Source: Azophilus sp963663395 (GTDB lineage: Bacteria > Pseudomonadota > Gammaproteobacteria > Pseudomonadales > Azotimanducaceae). From it: a DNA stretch of 64,000 nt. The notes under the pieces were generated by a model. It worked only from the letters and a program-made list of their open reading frames with translations, ran no database searches and had not been told where the DNA came from. The stretch lies in the NCBI GenBank assembly GCA_963663395.1, contig OY760226.1, positions 1,240,001 through 1,304,000 on the forward strand. The letters run 5' to 3'. The position numbers and the translations under genes were made by a program. This document shows, piece by piece, positions 7,975 through 15,343 of the stretch. Position 1 is the stretch's first letter. Every line of letters starts with the position of its first letter.

Positions 7975-9420
7975 ATGCAGCAATCAATGCTCAATCTTCG
8001 GCCCTTCCAGCGGCGCTTTCTGAGCCGGGCATTCGCTCCGGGCATCCGTACTGCCGCCCTTAGTCTGCCCCGTGGCAATGGCAAGACAACTCTCTCCAGC
8101 TACATCCTGACCCGCTGCATGACTCCGGGGGATGCTTGGCATCAACCGGGGTCAGAGTACCTACTCGGGGCCGCTTCAATCGAACAAGCGCGGTTGTGTT
8201 ACCGACCTATCCGGGCATGGCTGGAACCGATGGGCGGGTATCGGTTCATAGACTCCGCGCAACGGATCGGCATTACCCATGTCCCGACTAACACGCGGCT
8301 GCGGGTTGTGTCGTCATCGGGGAAGCGCGCCATGGGCGTGGTAGGTGTGCCCTTGTGGGTAATGGATGAGCCGGGATCGTTCGAGGTTGCCGGGGGGCAG
8401 CTAATGCACGATGCGGCGCAGACGGCGCAAGGGAAGCCTGGTTCCGATCTGCGCGTTCTGTATGTCGGCACGATTGCGCCGAGTGACCCGCGCGGCTGGT
8501 GGGGGCAGATGATCGAACGGGGCAGCCACGGGAGTACCTACGTGCAAGCCCTACAAGGTGACCCGAAACGCTGGGATCAATGGGGCACCATCCGGCGAGC
8601 CAATCCGCTGTCAGAGATTGACGCGGGCTTTCGGCAGACGCTACTGGAAGAGCGCGACGAAGCGCGACGGGATACCCGGCTGAAGGCCCGGTTCATGTCG
8701 TATCGGTTGAACCTGCCGACCGCCGACGAGTCGGAAATGCTGCTATCGGTGGATGACTGGGAGCGCGTGATTACCCGTCCCGTTCCCGGCCCGGTCGGGC
8801 GGCCCGTGGTCGGGGTTGATCTGGGCGGAGGCCGGGCATGGTCGGCAGCGGTCGCGGTCTGGCGGAACGGTCGGGTTGATGCCGTGGCGGTTGCGCCCGG
8901 CGTGCCCGGCATCCGGCAGCAAGAGAAACGGGACCGTGTACCCGCTGGCACCTATCAGCGTCTTGTGGATACGGGGGCGCTCCGGGTTGCGAGCGGTCTA
9001 CGGGTGCAACCGCCCGCCATGTTGATCGGGGCGGCCCGGTCGCAATGGGGGCAGCCCGACTCCATCATTTGCGATAGGTTCCGGCTTGCGGAACTGCAAG
9101 ACATCGCTGGGAACGTGCCCATAGTCCCGCGTGTTGCACGCTGGAGTGAGGCGAGCGCAGACATCCGTGGTCTTCGCAAGGTGGCTAAGGATGGCCCGCT
9201 CGCGGTTGTGGAGGGCTGCCGGGACTTGTGCGCGGCTTCGCTGGCGGTTGCGCTGGTGAAAAACGACGATCAGGGTTCCATGCGGCTGGTCAAATCCGGC
9301 ACGAATAACACTTGCCGGGATGACGTGGCCGCCGCGTTGACGCTGGCCGCTGGCGTGTTGAATCGGTCGCTGACCCGTCCGGCCAGGACGGGCCGGGTGC
9401 GTTCGACGCTGGCCGGGTAA
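7975..9420 (+). CDS. Terminase large subunit
   Basis: A DNA-packaging motor of 481 residues from this ATG. The ATPase domain has Walker A LPRGNGKTT at residues 31-39 and Walker B VMDEP near residue 125. The RNase H-like nuclease domain shows its acidic residues in VVGVDLGGGRAW, SIICDRFR and CRDDVAAALTLAAG. It would cut concatemeric DNA and pump it through the portal found at 12985-14052. The ATG at 7975 has a GGAGCGGG ribosome-binding site about 10 bases upstream. A TTG at 7882, inside the previous gene, would add 31 residues. The stop overlaps the next ATG (TAATG). Confidence 0.9.
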   Translation: MQQSMLNLRPFQRRFLSRAFAPGIRTAALSLPRGNGKTTLSSYILTRCMTPGDAWHQPGSEYLLGAASIEQARLCYRPIRAWLEPMGGYRFIDSAQRIGITHVPTNTRLRVVSSSGKRAMGVVGVPLWVMDEPGSFEVAGGQLMHDAAQTAQGKPGSDLRVLYVGTIAPSDPRGWWGQMIERGSHGSTYVQALQGDPKRWDQWGTIRRANPLSEIDAGFRQTLLEERDEARRDTRLKARFMSYRLNLPTADESEMLLSVDDWERVITRPVPGPVGRPVVGVDLGGGRAWSAAVAVWRNGRVDAVAVAPGVPGIRQQEKRDRVPAGTYQRLVDTGALRVASGLRVQPPAMLIGAARSQWGQPDSIICDRFRLAELQDIAGNVPIVPRVARWSEASADIRGLRKVAKDGPLAVVEGCRDLCAASLAVALVKNDDQGSMRLVKSGTNNTCRDDVAAALTLAAGVLNRSLTRPARTGRVRSTLAG

Positions 9421-9782
9421 TGAGCCGCGACACCGAAGCCCTGAAGATTCGCCCCTGGGCCGATGCCGGCCAGCGGGAGATTCCTGAACTGAAGTCTGAC
9501 CCGATCAGCCGGGACACCGGCTGGACGCTGGAATATGCCCTGCCCGGCGGGCCGACGATCAGCCGCCCGCTGATGAATCAAATGTTCCGTGAAATCACGG
9601 GCATGCTTGCGGAGGTCAACACTTCCGGCATTCCGGCGTGGAGTCCGTGGGTCAGCTATGTGCATGTCGCGTTTGTGCGCTGGCGTGGCGGCCTGTATCG
9701 GAGTCTCTGCGATTCCGGCCCGGCGTATGGCGGTTCGTTCATCCCAAGCGCGCCCGATCAGGACGCATGGCGGCGACATTGA
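9420..9782 (+). CDS. Small element protein with a CBM5/12-like C-terminus
   Basis: A 120-residue protein of unknown role. The C-terminal half (PAWSPWVSYVHVAFVRWRG, then GLYRSL and DAWRRH) has the aromatic spacing of chitin-binding-type modules (W-x-x-W, then a V-x-W-x-G-x-x-Y, then a final W). Modules like this occur on phage fibres and virion surface proteins. The start overlaps the terminase stop and the end overlaps the HNH gene by 16 bases, so it is part of the packaging operon. With no tail genes present, a capsid-surface or adhesion function is conceivable but not shown. Confidence 0.55.
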   Translation: MSRDTEALKIRPWADAGQREIPELKSDPISRDTGWTLEYALPGGPTISRPLMNQMFREITGMLAEVNTSGIPAWSPWVSYVHVAFVRWRGGLYRSLCDSGPAYGGSFIPSAPDQDAWRRH

Positions 9783-10051
9783 GCCGGTTCCATACCAAGC
9801 TAGACCGGGTGCGCTGGGTTGCCGTCCGCCGGGCCACGCTGAACCGAGACGGCTGGCGCTGCCGGAAGTGTGGGACGGCCGGGAGGCTCGAAGTCGATCA
9901 TGTCGTGCCGCTGCACAAGGGCGGCGACCTGTATGGAAGTGAAAATCTCCAGACGCTTTGCCGTCGATGCCATCTACAAAAGACTTCCCGCGAAAACATG
10001 ACGGCTGGCCCGGAACGGCTGGCGTGGATGGCCCTTGTCAATCGAATTTAG
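9767..10051 (+). CDS. HNH endonuclease
   Basis: A 94-residue HNH nuclease. The zinc-binding pairs are CRKC and CRRC, and the active-site core is VDHVVPLHKGG followed by ENLQTLCRRCH (His-Asn-His order). HNH proteins next to terminase genes are required for DNA packaging in many HK97-like phages and in capsid-forming satellites. I chose the ATG at 9767, which overlaps the preceding gene by 16 bases; a longer in-frame extension upstream overlaps that gene in full and looks spurious. The gene is followed by a 140-base gap with a hairpin. Confidence 0.9.
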   Translation: MAATLSRFHTKLDRVRWVAVRRATLNRDGWRCRKCGTAGRLEVDHVVPLHKGGDLYGSENLQTLCRRCHLQKTSRENMTAGPERLAWMALVNRI

Positions 10052-10083
10052 ACAAACCCGTTATTTTTCAATCGCTTACTAGG

Positions 10084-10103
10084 GGGCGGCCATTTGGCCG
10101 CCC
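10084..10103. terminator. Perfect hairpin between HNH and capsid genes
   Basis: GGGCGGCC (10084-10091) and GGCCGCCC (10096-10103) form a perfect 8-bp stem with loop ATTT. No T-run follows, so it may be a weak terminator or an mRNA-stabilising structure. The following 80 bases are AT-richer and could hold a separate promoter for the abundant capsid transcript. Confidence 0.5.
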
Positions 10104-10191
10104 TACGGATATCCCAGCCCATGTCAACTATTTTTCTTTGCAAATCAAAGGCTTAGAATATCGGCGCAATATCAGACGGAACCCTGCCGAC

Positions 10192-11439
10192 ATGACACCA
10201 GCCCAGCGCCTACAGGTCGAACACTCCGAGAAGCGTCAAAAAATCAACGAACTGCTCGCCGCCGATGAAATCACCGACGAACAGCGGACCGAACTGGCCG
10301 CCCTGACCGGCCGCATGCAACAGATTGAAGTCGAACTGCGCGCCGCCATCGTGGCCGAAGCCGACGATGAAAAGCGCGCCCTGGAAACGGAACCCGATGC
10401 CGAGATGCGCGAGCGCCTTGAACTGCGCGGTAAGGCGTCCCTTGCCGCGTACCTTCAAGCCGCACTGGCCGGGCGGGCCGTGAACGGGGCCGAAGCCGAA
10501 CTGCAAGCCGCCGCCGGGGCCGGGGCAGGCATTCCGCTCGAATTGTGGGATACCGCCGCCCCGACGGAAAAGCGGGCCGATGCCGTGACCGGAGCGCCGG
10601 GCACTGTGGGCGTAAATCTCGCCCCCCTGTTGCCTGCCGTGTTCGCGCCTTCGATTGCGCCCCGCCTGGGAATCGAAATGCCGAGAGTTGAATCGGGCAG
10701 CTACGCAACCGCGACCTTGACCACGAACCTGACCGCCGCCGCAAAGTCGAAAGGAGGAGCCGCCGAAGCGACTGCCGCCGCGTTCACACCAACCACGGTC
10801 ACACCGAAGCGCATTTCGGCCCGGATGGCCGTGGCCATCGAAGACGTGGCCAGTGTGGGAGTCGGGAATTTTGAGTCAATTCTTCGGGAAAACCTGTCCC
10901 TGGTCCTGTCGGATGCCCTGGACGATGCGGCCATCAACGGCGATGGCCAAGCGCCGAACCTGAAAGGCATGCTCGCCAGTCTGACGGACCCTGACGACCC
11001 GACGGCCGTGGCCGATTTCGATGCCTTTGCCGCCACGCATGCCGGCGGCATTGATGGTTTGTGGGCTTCGACGCTGGCCGATGTCGGAATCGTCGTCGGG
11101 CCGGCCACCTATGCCTTGTCGGCCCGCACGTTCCAGAGCGCCGCCAGCTACAAAGGCGAGTTGTCCGCCGCCGCCTACGCGATGTCGGCAACCGGCGGAT
11201 TTTGGACGAATAAGCGGATGCCGCTGCCCGCTAGCGACGTTCAACAGGCAATCCTTTACCGCAAGGGCCGCACCGGAATGCGAACGGCGGTCTGCCCACA
11301 CTGGAATTCGATCAGCATTGACGATATCTACTCCGGCAGCGCGGCCGGGCAGCGGTTTTTCACCCTGCATGTACTGCTGGGCGATGTCGTCGTGACGCAA
11401 CCCGATGCCTACGCGCAGGTGGCGTACAAAGTCGCGTGA
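10192..11439 (+). CDS. Major capsid protein, HK97 fold
   Basis: A 415-residue capsid protein from the ATG at 10192. Residues 1-100 are a charged helical delta-domain (MTPAQRLQVEHSEKRQK, ELAALTGRMQQIEVELRA), the usual internal scaffold removed by the prohead protease. The mature part begins with the N-arm region GTVGVNLAPLLPAVFAPS. It shows family features such as RISARMAVAIEDVASVG, LDDAAINGDG, and the C-terminal LLGDVVVTQPDAYAQVAYKV strand. It would form the icosahedral shell. The protease gene follows 3 bases later instead of preceding it as in HK97. An upstream in-frame extension into the HNH gene is unlikely to be translated. Confidence 0.9.
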   Translation: MTPAQRLQVEHSEKRQKINELLAADEITDEQRTELAALTGRMQQIEVELRAAIVAEADDEKRALETEPDAEMRERLELRGKASLAAYLQAALAGRAVNGAEAELQAAAGAGAGIPLELWDTAAPTEKRADAVTGAPGTVGVNLAPLLPAVFAPSIAPRLGIEMPRVESGSYATATLTTNLTAAAKSKGGAAEATAAAFTPTTVTPKRISARMAVAIEDVASVGVGNFESILRENLSLVLSDALDDAAINGDGQAPNLKGMLASLTDPDDPTAVADFDAFAATHAGGIDGLWASTLADVGIVVGPATYALSARTFQSAASYKGELSAAAYAMSATGGFWTNKRMPLPASDVQQAILYRKGRTGMRTAVCPHWNSISIDDIYSGSAAGQRFFTLHVLLGDVVVTQPDAYAQVAYKVA

Positions 11440-11442
11440 ACC

Positions 11443-12348
11443 GTGACCATCGAGCGCCATTATTCTGGGATTGAATGCCGGGCCGCTGGGCGCACCCTGA
11501 CCGGGCCGGCCATACGATATGGTGACGTTTCGCCGACGCACCGCGAGCGATTCGAGCCGGGCGCGTTCACCCTGGACAACCGGACCCGCTGGCTGGACCT
11601 ACGCCACGATGAAAGCCGCCTGCTCGCCTGGACGGGCGGCGGCGGCCTGGAACTGACCGACGCACCGGATGCCCTGACCGTGACCGCCACGCTGCCCGAA
11701 ACCCCACTACATGACGCCGCGCTAACCCAAGTCCGCGACGGCACCTTGAAGGGCTTTTCCGTGGAATTCCGGGCGCAATCCGAACGGCGGGAGTCCGGCA
11801 TTCGGGTTGTGACTGGGGCGGCCCTGGCCGGCATAGGGCTGGTCCCTGAGCCGTCCTATCCGGCCAGCACGGCGGAAGTCCGGGCACGCGGGTTCAGCCT
11901 GTCGGGGCGCATCCCGTTCGGCAAGCCGATGACGTGCCGCTGCCATCGCGGTTCATGCGATGTCGTGAAATTCACTGAAGACGCTTTCGACGAAGCCCTA
12001 GAAAGCCAGCGGGATACCCTGTTGATAACCGGCACGTTCGACAGTGCCATGGCGAGCCGCCAGAAGGGCACGCTGAAGTTCACGAAGTCTGACGGGGAGC
12101 TGAAAGTCGAAGCGAACCTGCCCGCCACGACCGCCGCCGACGATCTGGCCGCCAGTGCCGGAAGCGTCAACTTGTTGACGAGACCGGTCTTCGATCAAGA
12201 CCTATCGGAATACGTGGAGAAAGATGGCGTGGCGACCTACACCAAGGTTCATTTGAAAGCCGTGCTGGTAGGTGCCAGCGATGTCGAGGGCTGGCCCGCC
12301 GCAACCATTGCCGGCAAGTCTGCCCGGAGGTCGCGGGTATGGCTCTAA
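11443..12348 (+). CDS. Prohead protease with a degenerate second protease-like domain
   Basis: A 301-residue protein. Residues 1-150 are an HK97-type prohead protease: the FEPGAF motif, His55 in DLRHDES and Ser106 in KGFSVEF are in the expected catalytic places, and GLVPEPSYP closes the domain. Residues about 160-290 look like a second copy: FTEDAF matches FEPGAF, GTLKFTKSDGELKVEANLP matches GGLELTDAPDALTVTATLP, and LLTRPVF matches GFSVEF. The His and Ser positions are lost in copy 2. The first domain should cleave the capsid delta-domain during maturation; the second may be a scaffold or regulator. Start is GTG, 3 bases after the capsid stop. The next gene overlaps by 10 bases. Confidence 0.85.
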   Translation: MTIERHYSGIECRAAGRTLTGPAIRYGDVSPTHRERFEPGAFTLDNRTRWLDLRHDESRLLAWTGGGGLELTDAPDALTVTATLPETPLHDAALTQVRDGTLKGFSVEFRAQSERRESGIRVVTGAALAGIGLVPEPSYPASTAEVRARGFSLSGRIPFGKPMTCRCHRGSCDVVKFTEDAFDEALESQRDTLLITGTFDSAMASRQKGTLKFTKSDGELKVEANLPATTAADDLAASAGSVNLLTRPVFDQDLSEYVEKDGVATYTKVHLKAVLVGASDVEGWPAATIAGKSARRSRVWL

Positions 12349-12638
12349 GCGTGACAGACCTTGCAGTTTCGCTTCGGCTGGCCAGCGCGGGCGAGTCGAT
12401 CAGCAATGACTTGCAGCGCATACTTTCCGGCCTGCTGGCAACCGCCGAAGCCGTTTGCGAGCGGTACGCGCCGAATGCCCCGGCGGCCGTTCTGGATGAA
12501 GCCGAAATCCGGCTGGCGGGATACTTGTTCGATGCCCCGGAAGCGCCGGGCGGGGACCGCTTCGCTGCCGCGTTCCGCAATTCCGGCGGCATGGCCCTAC
12601 TTTCGCCCTGGAAGGTGCGACGGGCGGGAGCGATCTGA
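12339..12638 (+). CDS. Head-tail connector (HK97 gp6-like)
   Basis: A 99-residue, largely helical protein: SVTDLAVSLRLA at the N-terminus, then a long helix with AEAVCERYAPNAP and DEAEIRLAGYLFDAP, ending with SGGMALLSPWKVRRAG. This arrangement (short helix, the pattern AxAxxxxYAPxAP, an Arg-Leu-Ala-Gly-Tyr helix, and a final SGxxxLLxPW) is the standard form of gp6-like connector proteins that form a ring under the portal. It overlaps the protease gene by 10 bases and the next gene by one base (TGATG). Confidence 0.8.
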   Translation: MALSVTDLAVSLRLASAGESISNDLQRILSGLLATAEAVCERYAPNAPAAVLDEAEIRLAGYLFDAPEAPGGDRFAAAFRNSGGMALLSPWKVRRAGAI

Positions 12639-12988
12639 TGCCCGACCTTCGACGCGAGCAACGCGACCGTTCCCGGCAACCGCTCGATATCCGGGTATCC
12701 ATCACCCTGGCGGGCGGCGGCATGCGCAATGAATTTGGAGAATGGGTGCCTGGGGTGCAAACCGTTCTGACCTGGGCACGGCGCGACGATCAGGCAACCG
12801 TCGAAGGGCGCGACCTGGGCGATGCCGGGTTCCGCGTGACCGGTTCGACCGCCTACGTGCTGCGCCACAATCCGATGATCGGGCCGGGGGCGGTCATCAA
12901 TGACGACGGCCGCCGGTTCGTCGTGGATCAGGTGGAGGAAATCGGCCGCCGCCGGTACATCCGCGCAACCGGCAGCTACTCGTCATGA
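12638..12988 (+). CDS. Head closure / head-tail adaptor protein
   Basis: A 116-residue beta-rich protein. It starts with a basic segment, then RVSITLAGGGMRNEFGEWVPG and a run of strands ending VVDQVEEIGRRRYIRATGSY, the typical form of small head-tail adaptor proteins (SPP1 gp16/HK97 gp7-type), where the final strands read like an I-x-E-x-G-R-R-x-Y-I motif. It would close the head exit after packaging. Starts by TGATG overlap and ends in ATGA overlap with the portal gene. Confidence 0.7.
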   Translation: MPDLRREQRDRSRQPLDIRVSITLAGGGMRNEFGEWVPGVQTVLTWARRDDQATVEGRDLGDAGFRVTGSTAYVLRHNPMIGPGAVINDDGRRFVVDQVEEIGRRRYIRATGSYSS

Positions 12989-14052
12989 TGCTGCCATTCT
13001 GGAACAAGCAGACGGAACGCCGGGAGTCGGGCGGCACGTTCACCGATGCCGTGGTTCGCCTGATTGAATCGCAAGCCGCCGGCAAGGCGGCGGATGCCGG
13101 TTCCACGGCGGCCGTGGAAGCGGCCAGCGGGGCACTGAGCCGGGCTTTCGCCAGTGCCGATGTCAATGGCCCGGCCTGGGCACAAGATGCCATTACGCCG
13201 GGTTTCCTGGCCCTTGTGGGGCGCGATCTTGTGCGCCGGGGCGATAGCGTTCATATCATCGAAGTAAGCCGGGGCACCGTGGCCCTGTTGCCCTGTAGTT
13301 CCTGGCACTGGGAAGGCAACGCGCACCCCGATTCGTGGCGATGCCGGGCGACCATGTACGGGCCGAGTACCAGCACGACCCGATACCTGCCGAACGCTGG
13401 CGTGGTCCATGCCCGATGGGGTGCAACCCCCGGCCAGCCCTATACGGGAGTCGGGCCGCTTTCCTGGGCTTCCCTGACCGCTCGCCTGCAATCCGAAACG
13501 GAACGGTCGCTTGCGGATGAATCCGCCGGACCGCTCGCGCATATTCTCCCGGTTCCGGCCGACGGGGGCGACGGCGGCGCAGATGACCCGCTCGCGGCCG
13601 TGAAACTGGACATCCGCACCGCACGCGGCAAGGCGGTGCTGGTGGAGACGACATCCGCCGGTTGGGGCGAAGGCAAGGCGGCGGCACCGAATCGAGATTG
13701 GCAAGCAAACCGGCTTGGCCCGCAACCACCGCAAGCCCTGGCCACCATTCGCACGGATGCTTTCAACGCGGTACTGGCCGCATGCGGCACCCCTCCGGCC
13801 CTGTTCGATAACAGCGACGGCACCGCGCAACGGGAGAGTTTCCGCCGGTATCTGACCCTGACCGTGCAACCCCTGGCCCGTGCCCTGGAACGCGAACTGA
13901 GCGCGAAACTGGAAGCGCCCGTTAGCCTGTCGTTCGACGGCCTGTATGCCCATGACCTGCAAGGCCGGGCGACCGCCTTTCAAAAACTGGTTGCCGGGGG
14001 CGTGGCGGTCAATGAAGCCCTGGCGACAAGCGGCCTGCTAAACGGAGAGTGA
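12985..14052 (+). CDS. Phage portal protein (HK97 family)
   Basis: A 355-residue portal. It starts MMLPFWNKQTERRE as many HK97-family portals do. It contains the clip-to-stem features GRDLVRRGDSVHIIEV, PNAGVVHARWGATPGQPYTGVGPL, and the C-terminal wing and crown part FNAVLAACGTPPALFDNSDGTAQRESFRRYL followed by a helical tail. It forms the dodecameric ring through which the terminase moves DNA. In HK97-like phages the portal precedes the protease and capsid genes; here it comes after them. It overlaps the head closure gene by 4 bases, and the following small gene begins 5 bases after its stop. Confidence 0.88.
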   Translation: MMLPFWNKQTERRESGGTFTDAVVRLIESQAAGKAADAGSTAAVEAASGALSRAFASADVNGPAWAQDAITPGFLALVGRDLVRRGDSVHIIEVSRGTVALLPCSSWHWEGNAHPDSWRCRATMYGPSTSTTRYLPNAGVVHARWGATPGQPYTGVGPLSWASLTARLQSETERSLADESAGPLAHILPVPADGGDGGADDPLAAVKLDIRTARGKAVLVETTSAGWGEGKAAAPNRDWQANRLGPQPPQALATIRTDAFNAVLAACGTPPALFDNSDGTAQRESFRRYLTLTVQPLARALERELSAKLEAPVSLSFDGLYAHDLQGRATAFQKLVAGGVAVNEALATSGLLNGE

Positions 14053-14057
14053 CAACG

Positions 14058-14348
14058 ATGGCCTTTGATTTTTCCCAGACCCGAAACCATGTCGAAGTGA
14101 CCAGCACGCCGGCAAACGTCGCGCTTGGGCTGCCCGATGGTTCGCACCTTCTTTATGTGCGGAGCGGCGAGTCAGTCTTGTGGGCGCGCCGGGCGGCGGC
14201 CCCGACGGACCAGAACGATTACATCGTTGCCGGCAGCCGGACCTATGTGCCGTTCAGCACCGCGACGGATTCGCTGCCCTTTTGGGTGCGCTCGAACCCT
14301 GCCGTTACCGGCGGGGAAACGGTGCGCGTGCTGGTCGCTTCGCGTTAG
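14058..14348 (+). CDS. Small beta-rich element protein (96 aa), unknown
   Basis: A 96-residue protein starting at the ATG at 14058, with a GGAGAG ribosome-binding site 7 bases upstream (a GTG at 14049 would add three residues). The sequence alternates hydrophobic and polar residues (VALGLPDGSHLLYVRSG, TYVPFSTATDSLPFWVRS, GETVRVLVAS), suggesting a small beta-sandwich or beta-barrel. Last gene of the head operon; a terminator follows at 14483. It could be a decoration or head-stabilising protein by position only. Confidence 0.6.
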   Translation: MAFDFSQTRNHVEVTSTPANVALGLPDGSHLLYVRSGESVLWARRAAAPTDQNDYIVAGSRTYVPFSTATDSLPFWVRSNPAVTGGETVRVLVASR

Positions 14349-14482
14349 CCGCCACCGCCCTCGCACAGAAACGAGAATGACGCGGAACTCCCTGCCCCTC
14401 CCAACTGGGGTCTCCACGGGGCATAGCAACCGCGACTAGGGGCATCCGCGTTCCATGTAGACTGGGAAAAAGCCCCGGAGAG

Positions 14483-14508
14483 AACCCGCTTCACGGCGGG
14501 TTTTTTTT
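14483..14508 (+). terminator. Rho-independent terminator of the head operon
   Basis: AACCCGC (14483-14489) pairs with GCGGGTT (14496-14502) across a 6-base loop, followed directly by six more T residues. It ends the run of plus-strand head genes and separates the accessory gene at 14574. Confidence 0.9.
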
Positions 14509-14573
14509 GCCTGTTGTCGGCGCGGCACGCCAGCGGTTAGGGTGCGGGCTTTCGGCGATGGACATTGACGCAA

Positions 14574-15143
14574 ATGGACACCACGAAGCCTGTGGGCGAA
14601 GCATCGGGCGCTGGGCAAAACGAACAAGCACCGCCCGTCGGGCGGAGAAACCAATTTGACTACTACCGGCGACACCACCCGTACAACGTCGCCGCGAATG
14701 ACTACGACGAAAAAGGCCAAGCCAAAAATATTCAACTGTGGTCTGTGATCGACCCTTTGACCGGCGAAGTGGTGGGGCGGGTCAAACGCCGGTCTAATGG
14801 AGTTGGGCCGTTCACCATTGAACTGAAATTCGCCGCTGCCTCAAGCGACAAGTTGGTCAAGTTGGCAGAGAGCAACAAATCTCCAGAACAGAACTATTCG
14901 ATTTACGAAAAGGCTGACGAATTGTGGGCGTCCGGATATCCGATAAAGTCGTGGTGGTGGCGACTCATGCGAAGCGTCGTGCATACCTTCGACGCCGCAT
15001 GGAGCATCGTTGTCTTGGCATTACGGGCGGCACTGGTAATTTTGGCAATTTGGTTCGTCGGCGATTGGGTCTATTTTTTGTTCGAGGCTCGCGACGTTCT
15101 CCAAAACATCATGTTGCAGTGGTTGGATGGATTCACGGAGTAG
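14574..15143 (+). CDS. Accessory membrane protein of the element, unknown function
   Basis: A 189-residue protein from ATG 14574 (an in-frame TTG nine bases earlier is possible). Residues 1-120 form a polar, probably cytoplasmic domain with several strands (IQLWSVIDPLTGEVVGRVKR, VGPFTIELKFAA). Residues about 130-170 are one or two hydrophobic helices (SIVVLALRAALVILAIWFVG). It lies alone between the head-operon terminator and the right junction, the usual cargo position in satellites and prophages. The sequence around it is less GC-rich and has more AT-rich codons than the host genes. No family was recognised; an anti-phage or superinfection function is a position-based guess. Confidence 0.65.
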   Translation: MDTTKPVGEASGAGQNEQAPPVGRRNQFDYYRRHHPYNVAANDYDEKGQAKNIQLWSVIDPLTGEVVGRVKRRSNGVGPFTIELKFAAASSDKLVKLAESNKSPEQNYSIYEKADELWASGYPIKSWWWRLMRSVVHTFDAAWSIVVLALRAALVILAIWFVGDWVYFLFEARDVLQNIMLQWLDGFTE

Positions 15144-15253
15144 GTAATTCTCCCTGCATGAATCCCGCTCAAGTGCCCGCCGAATTTGGCATTTTTTGGT
15201 GACAGGCACGGATATTTTGCTAAGGTGCTGTTTTTATTGGGGTAGTGGTCCCA

Positions 15254-15261
15254 TGACTCAT
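15254..15261 (+). repeat. Candidate right attachment core (TGACTCAT)
   Basis: Second copy of the octamer found at 4816-4823. The bases to its right (TCGGCGAC..TCCGCGAA) weakly resemble the sequence that follows TGACTCAT in the uninterrupted repeat at 3660-3698 read on the minus strand (TCCGCGAA is shared). This would fit insertion into a copy of that repeat. Confidence 0.35.
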
Positions 15262-15293
15262 TCGGCGACGTTATCCGCGAATGAACGGTCTGG

Positions 15294-15335
15294 GCGCGTC
15301 ACCTGCTGGCGATGCGGCGCGTCACCTGCTGGCGA
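15294..15335 (+). repeat. Two direct copies of a 19-bp sequence
   Basis: GCGCGTCACCTGCTGGCGA occurs at 15294-15312 and again at 15317-15335, a 23-base period. It lies in the 318-base gap between the accessory gene (end 15143) and the BKACE stop. The gap also holds the right junction, a hairpin (CAAGTTG / CAACTTG, 15342-15360) and a dispersed repeat, but no gene. Confidence 0.7.
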
Positions 15336-15343
15336 CGTGTTCA

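Larger units (their letters stand above)
4816..15261 (+). mobile_element. Integrated capsid-encoding satellite-like element (about 10.4 kb)
   Basis: The segment contains an integrase at its left end, followed by small ORFs, packaging and head genes all on the plus strand, and an accessory membrane gene at the right. Head proteins recognised are neck protein, large terminase, HK97-type capsid, prohead protease, gp6-like connector, head closure and portal, plus HNH. No tail tube, tape measure, baseplate, lysis, replication or C1-type repressor gene is visible. A complete head kit without a tail, in about 10 kb beside an integrase, is the hallmark described for capsid-forming phage-inducible chromosomal islands, though gene order differs. 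The limits are placed at an 8-bp direct repeat TGACTCAT and are tentative. A decayed prophage is the main alternative, but the reading frames are all intact and overlapping. Confidence 0.75.

Noticed and set aside
4977..15143. Complete temperate prophage
   Set aside because: Tail, lysis, replication and repressor genes are absent and the size is about a quarter of a typical siphophage genome.
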